NCBI RefSeq assembly: GCF_039655775.1
Contig: NZ_JBBYXJ010000001.1
Location: 186,001 to 250,000, forward strand
Reading direction: 5' to 3'
DNA: 64,000 bases
From: Iodidimonas sp. SYSU 1G8
GTDB lineage: Bacteria > Pseudomonadota > Alphaproteobacteria > SMXS01
Positions within the stretch are counted from its first letter, which is position 1; each line of letters begins with the position of its first letter. The position numbers and the translations under genes were made by a program. Shown here piece by piece: positions 25,452 to 34,236 of this stretch. A model generated the notes under the pieces. It did not search any database, was not told the origin of the DNA, and saw nothing but the letters and a program-made list of their open reading frames with translations.

Positions 25452-26582
25452 ATGCGTACTTATCGCTCTCCTCTGCACAAAAGGCTGCTGACGGGCATCC
25501 TGGGCGCCGCGTTGCTGGCGGCCTGCGGCGATGCCGAACCCGAGGCCGAGGTCGCGCGGTCGGCCATGACCGTGACCACCGCGCCGGTCCAGTCCAGACC
25601 CGTCACCCGTGAGATCACGGTGATGGGCACCGTGGTGGCTTGGGAGGAAATGCCTCTGGGCGCGGAAGTCAGCGGACTGGCGATCACCGACGTGCTGGTC
25701 GACGAGGGCGACGCGGTGAAACGCGGACAGCTGCTGCTCAAGCTCAACGATACGACCCTGCGCGCGCAGCTTGCCCAGCAGGAGGCCACCATCGCGTCGG
25801 CCAGGGCCAGCCTGACGGAAGCACAGGCCAATCTCCGCCGTGCCGAGGACCTGCTGCCCAAGGGGCATATCAGCGGACAAACCGCCGATGCGCGCCGGGC
25901 GGCGGCCGATACCGCCGCGGCGCAGCTGGCGCTGGCCGAGGCGTCTCGGGCGGAAACGGCCGCCCGTCTCGCACAGACACGGATCGTCGCGCCGGACGAT
26001 GGCTATGTGTCGGCACGCAGCGCCGTGATCGGTCAGATCGTGTCATCGGGCACCGAACTGTTCAGGATCGTCCGTCAGGGCCGCCTCGAACTGGACGCCG
26101 AGGTGCCGGAGGCAGCGCTGGCCTCCGTGCGTCCGGGACAGATCGCCACCGTCTCGGCCGGTGGTGTCGCGCCCACCAGCGGTACCGTCCGCGATGTGGC
26201 GCCCAGCGTCGATACCCGCTCCAGGCTCGGCGTGGCGCATATCGCCTTGCCGCCGGATTCCGGCTTCCGCCCGGGCATGTTCGCGCAGGCGAGCATTGCT
26301 CTCGACCGGGACGACGCACTGGTGGTGCCGCAATCGTCGGTGATCTATCGCGATGGCGGCGCCGGTGTTTTCGTGGTCGGCCCCGACATGACCGTGCGCT
26401 TCACCCAGGTCACCACGGGCGATCGCGCGGGGGCGTTCGTCGAGATCCCTAAAGGCGTGAAGGCCGGTGATCAGGTGGCGCTGCGCGGTGCCGGGTTCCT
26501 CGAGGACGGCGATCAGGTCACCGTCGCGCGCCAACCGGAGACGGCCCATCCGCTCGCGGGCACGGAGCCCCGCTCCAAATGA
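25452..26582 (+). CDS. RND efflux system periplasmic adaptor (membrane fusion lipoprotein)
   Basis: A 376-residue protein with a lipoprotein signal LLAACG (Cys near residue 25). It then shows the HlyD/AcrA layout: a barrel-sandwich hybrid with PLGAEVSGLAITDVLVDEGD, an alpha-helical hairpin of about residues 95-165, a returning lipoyl half with IVAPDDGYVSARSAVIGQIV, and a C-terminal beta barrel ending LVVPQSSVIY and GDQVALRGAGFLEDGDQVTV. It links the inner-membrane pump to an outer-membrane channel. The pump gene overlaps its stop as ATGA. No outer-membrane factor gene is adjacent. Confidence 0.92.
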   Translation: MRTYRSPLHKRLLTGILGAALLAACGDAEPEAEVARSAMTVTTAPVQSRPVTREITVMGTVVAWEEMPLGAEVSGLAITDVLVDEGDAVKRGQLLLKLNDTTLRAQLAQQEATIASARASLTEAQANLRRAEDLLPKGHISGQTADARRAAADTAAAQLALAEASRAETAARLAQTRIVAPDDGYVSARSAVIGQIVSSGTELFRIVRQGRLELDAEVPEAALASVRPGQIATVSAGGVAPTSGTVRDVAPSVDTRSRLGVAHIALPPDSGFRPGMFAQASIALDRDDALVVPQSSVIYRDGGAGVFVVGPDMTVRFTQVTTGDRAGAFVEIPKGVKAGDQVALRGAGFLEDGDQVTVARQPETAHPLAGTEPRSK

Positions 26583-29500
26583 GGAACCTCTCGTCCTGGT
26601 CGATCCGGAATCCGGTTCCCACGATCGTCCTGTTCCTCCTGCTGGTGATCGCCGGCATCGCCGGCTACTCGTCGCTGCGGATCAACAACACGCCTGATCT
26701 CGACGTGCCGGCGATCATCGTTTCGGTGATGCAGCCAGGCGCCGCGCCATCCGAGATGGAAACGCAGATCACGCGTCTGGTCGAGGACTCCGTGGCCGGT
26801 CTGGGCGGGGTCAAGCACATCCGCTCGGTGGTCAATGACGGTATTTCCGTCACCACGGTTGAGTTCCAGCTGGGCACGGACACCGACCGCGCCACCAATG
26901 ATGTCCGCAATGCCGTGACCGGCGTGCGGGCCGACCTTCCTGCCGACGCCGAAGAGCCTATTGTCGAGCGCATCGATGCCACCGGCGGACAACTGGTCAC
27001 CTACGTGGTGCGCGGCGCGGGCCTCTCACCCGAGGAACTGAGCTGGTTCGTCGACAATGACGTGGCCAAGGCATTGCTCGCGGTGCCGGGCGTCTCGCGG
27101 GTGCAGCGGGAAGGCGGCGTCACCCGTGAAATCGCGGTAAGGCTCGATCCGCAGCGCCTTGCCGCGCTCGGCATCACGGCCGGCGAGGTGAGCCAGCAGC
27201 TCCGGCTGATCAACGCCAATCTGCCGGGCGGACGGTCCGACATCGGCGCGGCCGAGCAATCCATCCGTACGATCGGCAGCGCGCTCACCGTTCAGGGGCT
27301 CGCCGACAGCCTGGTCAATTTGCCCGATGGCCGCACCGTGCGCCTGTCGGACCTGGGCAGGGTGGAGGATTCCTGGGCCGAGCCGCGCACCCGCGCGCGC
27401 TTCGATGGCGAGGAGGTGGTCGGTTTCGGCATCGTCCGCACGCGCGGCGCCAGTGAAGTGCATGTGGCCGAGGCGACGCGCGCCGCCGTCAAGCAGCTTG
27501 ACGAAGCCCGTCCGGACGTGAGCATCGAGGAAGTCACCTCGGCCGACGAGTTCGTGCAGCAGAGCTACATGGCCTCGCTGGAGGCGCTGCTGCTCGGCGC
27601 GGCGCTGGCGGTGCTGGTGGTGTGGTGGTTCCTGCGCGATGGCCGGGCCACGTTCATTTCGGCGCTGGCCATGCCGCTGTCGTTGATCCCGACCTTCGCC
27701 GTCATGGCCATCTTCGACCAGTCTTTCAACATCGTGACGCTGCTCGCGCTCGCCCTGACCGTCGGCATCCTTGTGGATGACGCCATCGTCGAGATCGAGA
27801 ACATCGTGCGCCACATGCGCGCGGGCAAACCTGCCTATCCCGCGGCCATCGAGGCGGCGGACGAAATCGGCCTGGCGGTCGTGGCGACCACCATGACCAT
27901 CGTCGCAGTGTTCGCGCCGGTCGGCTTCATGCCCGGTATCGTCGGCCAGTTCTTCCGGGCCTTCGCCATCGCGGCTTGTGTCTCGGTGCTGTTCTCTTTG
28001 CTGGTCGCGCGCACGATCACGCCGCTGATGGGCGCCTATCTGCTGAAGGGTGGCGACCTCAGGCATGACGAGCCGCGCTGGATGCCGCGCTATCTGGCAA
28101 TCGTCGGCTGGGCGCTGGACCACCGGGTCAAGGTCATCCTTTCCGGCTTCGGCGTCGTCGTCATCTCGGTGCTGATGGCAACCTTCATGAAGTTCGACTT
28201 CGTCCCGGTCAGCGATACCGGCCGCTCCGTCATGTCCGTGGAGCTGCCGCCGGGCGCGAACCTGAGCGAAACCGACGCGGTTGTCGCGAGCCTGTCGGAC
28301 ATTCTCAAGAAGCGGCCCGAAGTGGAATCCATCTACGTCGCCCTGGGCACCAGCATCCAGCTGATGGGACCGGGCGGTGGTGGCAGCACCCAGGGTGAGG
28401 TGCGCCGGGCGACGATGACCGTCAATCTGGTACCGCGCGGCGACCGTGACCTGACCCAGCAGGAGTTCGAGGCCGATGTGGGTCCGACATTGCTTGCCGT
28501 GCCCGGGGTGCGCGTGCGTTTCGGCGCCGATGGCTCCAGCGGCTCCAAGCTTCAGATCGCGCTGGTCAGCGACGACGCCGAGGCGTTGACCCGCGCCTCG
28601 CGCCAGCTGGAGCGAGAGATGCGCGGTCTCGACGGACTGAACAACGTCGCATCCACGGCCAATCTTGCCCGCCCGGAAATCCTCATCACACCCAAGGCGG
28701 ACAAAGCCGCCTCTCTGGGTGTCGCGACCCAGACCATCGCGCAGGCGGTCAGGGTGGCGACCCTCGGCGACGTCGATGTCAACCTGCCGAAGTACAATCT
28801 GCCCAACCGGCAGATTCCCATTCGCCTGATGTTGGTGGAGGACGCGCGCCGCGACCTGGATACGATCCGCAATTTGCGCGTCCAGACCAACAATGGCGGT
28901 TCCGTACCATTGTCGTCGGTGGCCGATGTCTCATTCGGCGCCGGCCCGTCGCAGATCGACCGGCTCGACCGGCGCCGTAACGCGGTGATCGAGGCCGAAC
29001 TTGCCGGTCTGCCGCTGGGTGAGGCCAACGATCTGGTCTATTCGCTGCCGGCCATGAAGAACCTGCCGCCGGGGGTGTTCGAGGTGCCGACCGGCGACGT
29101 GGAGAATCTGGGTGAACTGCTCAACGGCTTCATCTTTGCCTTCGTGACCGGCATTCTGCTGATGTATTTCGTGCTGGCTCTGCTGTTCCGGAACTTCGGC
29201 TATCCGATCACCATCCTGACCGCGCTGCCTTTGTCATTCGGCGGCGCATTCGGTCTGCTCCTGCTTCTCGACAAGCCGTTCTCGGTCCCGGTGCTGATCG
29301 GCATCCTCATGCTGATGGGAATCGCGGCGAAGAATTCGATCCTGCTCGTCGAATACGCCATCGTCTCCCGCGCCGAGCGGGGCGCGACGCGGCGCGAGGC
29401 TTTGCTGGACGCCGCCCACAAGCGCGCCCGGCCGATCATCATGACCACGCTCGCCATGGGCGCCGGCATGTTGCCGATCGCCGCGGGCATCGGCGCGGAT

Positions 29501-29710
29501 ACCGAGTTCCGCTCGCCCATGGCCATTGCCGTGATCGGTGGCCTGATCACCTCCACGGTGCTCAGCCTCGTCTATGTGCCGGTCGTCTTCACCATCGTCG
29601 ATGACATTCAGGCATGGCTCGGCAGGCGTGCCGGCAAGATCGCGTTCGGATCGCCTGATCCGAAGAACGAGTCTGAGACACCGGGTCCGGCGGCGCGTCC
29701 CGGGGAATAG
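26579..29710 (+). CDS. RND-type multidrug efflux permease (AcrB/MexF superfamily, HAE1)
   Basis: A 1043-residue inner-membrane pump. It has twelve transmembrane helices in two halves, two large periplasmic loops, and the proton-relay Asp pair in LTVGILVDDAIVEIENI on TM4, with GIAAKNSILLVEYA in the second half. Translation is coupled to the adaptor gene by a 4-base ATGA overlap. The adaptor is a lipoprotein and the loop sequences are HAE1-like. The substrate cannot be read from the sequence. No local TetR or MarR regulator is seen. Confidence 0.94.
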   Translation: MRNLSSWSIRNPVPTIVLFLLLVIAGIAGYSSLRINNTPDLDVPAIIVSVMQPGAAPSEMETQITRLVEDSVAGLGGVKHIRSVVNDGISVTTVEFQLGTDTDRATNDVRNAVTGVRADLPADAEEPIVERIDATGGQLVTYVVRGAGLSPEELSWFVDNDVAKALLAVPGVSRVQREGGVTREIAVRLDPQRLAALGITAGEVSQQLRLINANLPGGRSDIGAAEQSIRTIGSALTVQGLADSLVNLPDGRTVRLSDLGRVEDSWAEPRTRARFDGEEVVGFGIVRTRGASEVHVAEATRAAVKQLDEARPDVSIEEVTSADEFVQQSYMASLEALLLGAALAVLVVWWFLRDGRATFISALAMPLSLIPTFAVMAIFDQSFNIVTLLALALTVGILVDDAIVEIENIVRHMRAGKPAYPAAIEAADEIGLAVVATTMTIVAVFAPVGFMPGIVGQFFRAFAIAACVSVLFSLLVARTITPLMGAYLLKGGDLRHDEPRWMPRYLAIVGWALDHRVKVILSGFGVVVISVLMATFMKFDFVPVSDTGRSVMSVELPPGANLSETDAVVASLSDILKKRPEVESIYVALGTSIQLMGPGGGGSTQGEVRRATMTVNLVPRGDRDLTQQEFEADVGPTLLAVPGVRVRFGADGSSGSKLQIALVSDDAEALTRASRQLEREMRGLDGLNNVASTANLARPEILITPKADKAASLGVATQTIAQAVRVATLGDVDVNLPKYNLPNRQIPIRLMLVEDARRDLDTIRNLRVQTNNGGSVPLSSVADVSFGAGPSQIDRLDRRRNAVIEAELAGLPLGEANDLVYSLPAMKNLPPGVFEVPTGDVENLGELLNGFIFAFVTGILLMYFVLALLFRNFGYPITILTALPLSFGGAFGLLLLLDKPFSVPVLIGILMLMGIAAKNSILLVEYAIVSRAERGATRREALLDAAHKRARPIIMTTLAMGAGMLPIAAGIGADTEFRSPMAIAVIGGLITSTVLSLVYVPVVFTIVDDIQAWLGRRAGKIAFGSPDPKNESETPGPAARPGE

Positions 29711-29782
29711 CCGGGCCTCGGCCATTGCCAGCGCCGTTGAATTTCGCTAAGCCGTCGCCGGAGTTGCAAGGGAAGCCACATC

Positions 29783-30610
29783 ATGTCCGCCAACGGAACA
29801 CCGTCATTCTTCGACCTGGAAACCGCTGTCGAGAAGGTCGCGGATACGCGCTTCCTGGCCAATTTTCACGAGACGTGGGGCATCGCGGGCGGCACGCCCA
29901 ATGGCGGTTACCTGATGGCCATCGCCGTCCGGGCCCTGGCTGGCACGCTAGAGCATCCGCATCCGCTGACCGTTACCGGACATTACATGAAGCGCTCCTC
30001 GGCGGGGCCTGTCGAGATCCTGACCGAGCGTCTGGGACGCAGCCTCACCACGTCGACCGGCCTGGCCCGGCTGATCCAGGAAGGTGTGCAGCGAACCCAT
30101 TTCACCGCCACCTTCACCGATTTCGATCTGGCGACCGGCAAGTCGGTCGTGCATGCGACCCCGCCGGACCTGCCGCCGCCGGAAGAGTGCGTCGAGCACC
30201 CCTATGTGGAAGGCAAGTCGCCCAAGTTCCAGGAACTGATCGACATGCGCTTTCACCCCACCCACATGGGCTGGGCGAGGGCGACGCCGCACGGGGTCGG
30301 GGAGATGGCGGGCTATATCCGTTTCAAGGATGGGCTCGAGCCCGATCTGTATTCGGTTCTGATGTTCGCCGATGCCGTGCCGCCGGCGATCTTCAACGTG
30401 GTCGGCGCGACCGGCTGGGTGCCGACAATCGAGCTGACCACCCATCTGCGCCGGCGCCCCGCGCCGGGGTGGCTGCGGTTCCGTTTCACCACGCGCCTTT
30501 TGACGCGCGGATTCTTCGAGGAAGACGGCGAGATTTGGGATTCGCAGGACAGGCTGGTCGCTGATTCCCGGCAGATCCAGAAGCTGATGTCGCCCAAGGC
30601 GAGAGCCTGA
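29783..30610 (+). CDS. Acyl-CoA thioesterase-like protein (4HBT_3 / TesB-like double hotdog)
   Basis: A 275-residue protein with two hotdog folds. The first carries GGTPNGGYLMAIAVRAL and VTGHYMKRSSAGPVEI, typical of thioesterase-family 4HBT_3 N-domains. The second contains PPAIFNVV, VPTIELTTHLRR and WLRFRFTTRLLTRGFFEEDG. These proteins hydrolyse acyl-CoA thioesters, but many members are uncharacterised. AAGGGAAGCCAC precedes the ATG at 29783. It may be a single-gene transcript between the RND operon and the convergent nrdAB operon. Confidence 0.82.
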   Translation: MSANGTPSFFDLETAVEKVADTRFLANFHETWGIAGGTPNGGYLMAIAVRALAGTLEHPHPLTVTGHYMKRSSAGPVEILTERLGRSLTTSTGLARLIQEGVQRTHFTATFTDFDLATGKSVVHATPPDLPPPEECVEHPYVEGKSPKFQELIDMRFHPTHMGWARATPHGVGEMAGYIRFKDGLEPDLYSVLMFADAVPPAIFNVVGATGWVPTIELTTHLRRRPAPGWLRFRFTTRLLTRGFFEEDGEIWDSQDRLVADSRQIQKLMSPKARA

Positions 30611-30638
30611 GGCCGGCCGGAAACAAGGTTCCTGATCC

Positions 30639-31745
30639 CTAGACCAGCAGCTTCTGCTCTTCCTTCGGCTGGCGCTTGGCATCGAAGGCGGCCCAGACGC
30701 CATTGGCGCCATCCCAGCTTCCCTTTGTCGCGCCCTTCGAATATTCCGTGGCGCGCTGCTCGAAGAAGTTGGCGTGCTCGACACCGTTCAGGATTTCCAC
30801 CAGCCACGGCAGCGGATGCGCCTTGATCTGGCTGTAGGTGTTGTCGTGCTCGCTGAAGTAGCCGAACACGGGCGACAGCTTCAGCTGGGTCAGCCGCCAG
30901 TCGGCGACATAACGAACATAGGCGCGGATGTCCTCGGCGGTCATGCCCTGGATCCCGCCCAGGCCAAAGGCCAGATCGACGAATTGTTCCTCCAGATGGA
31001 CCATGGTCTTGGCCACGTCGATGATGTCGTCGCGCACGGCCTTGGTCACGGCGCCGGTTTCGCGATTCCACTGATGGTAAAGCCGAATGATGCCCTCGCA
31101 GTGCAGGCTCTCGTCCCGCACCGACCATGACACGATCTGGCCCATGCCGTTCATCTTGTTGTGGCGCGGGAAGTTCAGCAGCATGGCGAAGCTGGCGAAC
31201 AGCGACATGCCCTCGGTGAACGCGCCGAACATGGCCAGCGTACGGGCCACGTCCGACACCGTGCCGACACCGAAGGTGTGCATGTAGTCGGCCTTGTCGC
31301 GCATTTCACGATAGTCGCGGAACGCTTCGAATTCGGCCTTCGGCATGCCCAGCGTCTTCAGCAGCAGGGCGTAGGCGTCGATATGCACCGTTTCCATGTT
31401 GGTGAAGGCGGCCATCATCATCTGCACCTCGATCGGCTGGAAGATCGGGATGTAGCGCTTCAGATAGTTGTCGCCCACTTCCACGTCCGACTGGGTAAAG
31501 AAGCGGAAAATCTGGGTCAGCAGGGCGCGCTCGGCCGGCGTCACACGGTCCGAGGTCCAGTCCTTGATGTCCGCGCCAAGCGGCACCTCTTCGCCCATCC
31601 AGTGCGTCTGCTGCTGGCGTTTCCAGAAATCGTAGGCCCATGGATAGCGATCGACGTCATAGGTGCCGGTGGCCGTCAGCAGGCCGACCTTGCCGGTACC
31701 GATCAGGCTGCGCGGGTCGACATGGGACAGGTCGCTCACTGACAT
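30639..31745 (-). CDS. nrdB: Ribonucleoside-diphosphate reductase, small (radical) subunit
   Basis: A 368-residue class I RNR beta subunit. The six metal ligands can be placed: Asp87, Glu118, His121, Glu178, Glu212 and His215. The tyrosyl-radical residue is Tyr125 in ETVHIDAY, so this looks like a classical Tyr-bearing class I form rather than a Phe-type. The ATG at 31745 lies inside the last codons of nrdA (10-base overlap), so translation is coupled. An upstream GTG at 31754 is not preferred. NrdB generates the radical that NrdA uses to make deoxynucleotides aerobically. Confidence 0.95.
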   Translation of the reverse strand: MSVSDLSHVDPRSLIGTGKVGLLTATGTYDVDRYPWAYDFWKRQQQTHWMGEEVPLGADIKDWTSDRVTPAERALLTQIFRFFTQSDVEVGDNYLKRYIPIFQPIEVQMMMAAFTNMETVHIDAYALLLKTLGMPKAEFEAFRDYREMRDKADYMHTFGVGTVSDVARTLAMFGAFTEGMSLFASFAMLLNFPRHNKMNGMGQIVSWSVRDESLHCEGIIRLYHQWNRETGAVTKAVRDDIIDVAKTMVHLEEQFVDLAFGLGGIQGMTAEDIRAYVRYVADWRLTQLKLSPVFGYFSEHDNTYSQIKAHPLPWLVEILNGVEHANFFEQRATEYSKGATKGSWDGANGVWAAFDAKRQPKEEQKLLV

Positions 31746-33691
31746 GCGAGGCACTCCTCGTAATCCGTGCGCTCACCCTGGACCACGTGCATCTCGGCCT
31801 TTTCGAGCTGGCCCGCGAAAGCGGCGCGGCTGATCGATTTCGAGCGGCAGTAATACAGGCTCTTGATGCCCTTTTCCCAAGCGGTCCAGTGCAGCATGTG
31901 CAAGTCCCACTTGTCGATGTCCGCTGGCAGATAGAGGTTCAGGGACTGGCTCTGGCAGATGAAGGGCGTCCGGTCGGCCGCCAGGTCGATCAGCCAGCGC
32001 TGGTCGATCTCGAACGCGGTGCGGAATACCGCCTTCTCGTCTTCGTCCAGGCACGCCAGATGCTGCACCGAACCTTCATGCTCGACGATGGACTGCCAGG
32101 TTTCCGCGGTATCCTCGCCCTTGCGCGCGAGCAGGTCCTGCAGATACGGATTGCGGACCGGGAAGGCGCCGGACAGCGTCTTGTGGGTATAGATGTTGGC
32201 CGGGATCGGCTCGATGCAGGCGCTGGTGCCGCCGCAGATGATGCTGATCGAGGCGGTCGGGGCGATGGCCAGCTTGTGGCTGAAGCGCGCCTTCATGCCG
32301 CGCTCCAGCGCATCGGGGCAGGGGCCGCGCTCTTCCGCCAGCGCGACCGAGGCCGCGTCGGCCTCGCGGCGGATCTTGCGGAAGATTTTCATGTTCCACG
32401 ACTTGGCCATGGCGCTCTCGAAGGGAATGCCGCGCGCCTGCAGGAACGAGTGGAAGCCCATGACGCCCAGGCCGACCGACCGCTCGCGGAACGCCGAATA
32501 GCGGGCGCGCTTCATGCTGTCGGGCGCTTCTTCGATGAACTGGGTCATCACGTTGTCGAGGAAGCGCATGACATCCTCGATGAAGCCCGGCTCGTTGTTC
32601 CACTGATCCCAGGTCTCGACGTTCAGCGACGACAGGCAGCACACGGCCGTGCGCTCCTCGCCATGGTGGTCGACACCGGTCGGCAGGGTGATCTCGCTGC
32701 ACAGATTGGACGTGGACACCTTCAGGCCGAGATCGCGCTGATGCTTGGGCAATGCCCGGTTCACCGCGTCGATATTGAGGATGTAGGGCTCACCGGTCTG
32801 GATGCGCGTCTCCAGGATGCGCTGCCAGAGCTGGCGGGCGTTGACCTCGCGGATGGTCTGGCCGGTCTTCGGGCTGACCAGAGGGAACATGGCGCCGTCG
32901 CGCACCGCTTCCATGAAGGCATCGGTGACGTTGATGCCGTGGTGCAGGTTCAGGCCCTTGCGGTTGAAATCGCCGGACGCCTTGCGGATTTCGAGGAACT
33001 CCTCGATTTCCGGATGGTGAATGTCCAGATAGACGGCCGCCGAGCCACGGCGCAGCGAACCCTGGCTGATCGCCAGGGTCAGGCTGTCCATCACATGGAT
33101 GAAAGGCACGATCCCCGAGGTCTCGCCGCAGCCCTTCACCGGCTCGCCGATGGAGCGCACGTTGCCCCAATAGGTGCCGATGCCGCCGCCATTGGACGCC
33201 AGCGCGACATTCTCGTTCCAGATGTCGACGATGCCGTCGAGGGAATCGGGCACCGTGTTGAGGAAGCATGAGATCGGCAGGCCGCGCGTGGTGCCGCCAT
33301 TGGACAGGATCGGCGTCGCGGGCATGAACCACAGCCGCGAGACCGCGTCATAGATGCGCTGCGCGTGTTCCACATCGTCGGCATAGGCACAGGCGACGCG
33401 CGCGAACATATCCTGGTAGGACTCGCCGGGCAGCAGGTACCGATCTTCGAGCGTCGCCTTGCCGAAGGGCGTCAGCAGGGCGTCGCGGCCGCGATCGAGC
33501 ACGAGGTCGGCCGGGGTCGGCTTCGGCGCCAGCGGCATGGGCAGCGGCGCGCGCTTGGCCGGCTCGGCCGATGACGCGTCCGCCGAGAATTTGAAGGGAA
33601 GCTGCGATGGTGGAATGGGAAGACGCGCTGCGGGCTGCTGTTGCGGCACCAGATGTCCGTTACGGTCGAAGTCGTAAGCGAGCGAAGACAT
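31736..33691 (-). CDS. nrdA: Ribonucleoside-diphosphate reductase, large (catalytic) subunit
   Basis: A 651-residue class I alpha subunit. The active-site residues are Cys142 in PISCF, and Asn329-x-Cys331-x-Glu333 in NLCSE. The paired Tyr in LYYCRSKS carries the radical path, and the C-terminal redox pair is Cys647-x-x-Cys650. The N-terminus has a Pro-rich extension of about 65 residues with no ATP-cone, so overall-activity inhibition by dATP through that domain is not expected. Transcription starts beyond a cobalamin riboswitch on the same strand. nrdB overlaps its end. Confidence 0.95.
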   Translation of the reverse strand: MSSLAYDFDRNGHLVPQQQPAARLPIPPSQLPFKFSADASSAEPAKRAPLPMPLAPKPTPADLVLDRGRDALLTPFGKATLEDRYLLPGESYQDMFARVACAYADDVEHAQRIYDAVSRLWFMPATPILSNGGTTRGLPISCFLNTVPDSLDGIVDIWNENVALASNGGGIGTYWGNVRSIGEPVKGCGETSGIVPFIHVMDSLTLAISQGSLRRGSAAVYLDIHHPEIEEFLEIRKASGDFNRKGLNLHHGINVTDAFMEAVRDGAMFPLVSPKTGQTIREVNARQLWQRILETRIQTGEPYILNIDAVNRALPKHQRDLGLKVSTSNLCSEITLPTGVDHHGEERTAVCCLSSLNVETWDQWNNEPGFIEDVMRFLDNVMTQFIEEAPDSMKRARYSAFRERSVGLGVMGFHSFLQARGIPFESAMAKSWNMKIFRKIRREADAASVALAEERGPCPDALERGMKARFSHKLAIAPTASISIICGGTSACIEPIPANIYTHKTLSGAFPVRNPYLQDLLARKGEDTAETWQSIVEHEGSVQHLACLDEDEKAVFRTAFEIDQRWLIDLAADRTPFICQSQSLNLYLPADIDKWDLHMLHWTAWEKGIKSLYYCRSKSISRAAFAGQLEKAEMHVVQGERTDYEECLACQ

Positions 33692-33798
33692 ACAGCGTTT
33701 CTTTCTCTTCTCGTGGCGGGGAATCGAAGGACGCTATCCGGCGCTAAACTCCGGCATGCACCCCCAAGGCCCTCCGCCCAGGGACGTTTCCAACTTCC

Positions 33799-33977
33799 AC
33801 GGCAGGTTTCCTGGCTTGCGGGTCACCGCTTCTGCCTGGCCTTCCCGGCGTTGCCGCCAGTGACGCGAACGACAGTTGCTCGCCGCCTACAGTTGCGGGG
33901 GCAGCCCCGGATTCGCAGGGTTTTTGCCTGCTTCCCGGCTTCCCTTTTACCCCAAATATGACTGTTCGAGGCACCGT
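33799..33977 (-). promoter_or_regulatory. Cobalamin (B12) riboswitch upstream of nrdAB
   Basis: Read on the minus strand, the region shows the conserved elements of the cobalamin riboswitch in order. These are GGTGCC at the 5' end (33970-33975), AAAAGGGAAGCCGG, then GGCTGCCCCCGCAACTGTAG (around 33887-33906), the B12-box-like CACTGGCGGC, GGGAAGGCCAGG, and AAGCCAGGAAACCTGCC closing the P1 region near 33801. The spacing and the GCCCCCGCAACTGTA box are diagnostic. It lies 108 bases before the nrdA start, leaving room for an expression platform. B12 should repress this B12-independent reductase. Confidence 0.94.
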
Positions 33978-33986
33978 GGACGCAAC

Positions 33987-34015
33987 ATCTTGTGCTCGGC
34001 AGGGGGTATCGTCAA
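33987..34015 (-). promoter_or_regulatory. Candidate sigma-70 promoter for the riboswitch-nrdAB transcript
   Basis: On the minus strand TTGACG (34010-34015) and CAAGAT (33987-33992) are 17 bases apart. The -35 matches 5 of 6 and the -10 matches 3 of 6. The predicted start near 33980 falls just before the GGTGCC element of the riboswitch, which supports the call. Confidence 0.5.
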
Positions 34016-34236
34016 GCGCATTGATGATCGCGATTTCGTGATAATCAGGTTGACATCGGCAACCCCAAGCGAAGCCGCGGACCTTGGCGCTGGAGCCCGA
34101 ATTGTCTCCGGTCACGAGGGGTATTATGCTGCCCGCATGGGGGAGTTTTGGCGGCGGCATGAGGTGGGGGCGTTGCATCCGGCATGGCTGCCGGGCATGC
34201 TCGCCAACCATACTGGCATCGTCCAAGGAGCCTCAC

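Noticed and set aside
31640-33271. Plus-strand frame opposite nrdA
   Set aside because: Antisense to conserved catalytic residues of nrdA; composition typical of a shadow frame.
33976-34060. NrdR box upstream of nrdAB
   Set aside because: No match to the ACACNATATNTNGTGT-type pair of repeats was seen.
34050-34078. Perfect TTGACA -35 for metY
   Set aside because: No acceptable -10 at 16-18 bases downstream; promoter not called.
33980-34236. SAM-II or SAM/SAH riboswitch ahead of the MetY-like gene
   Set aside because: The conserved cores of these classes were not found; only a short hairpin CCGGCA-TGGC-TGCCGG is present.
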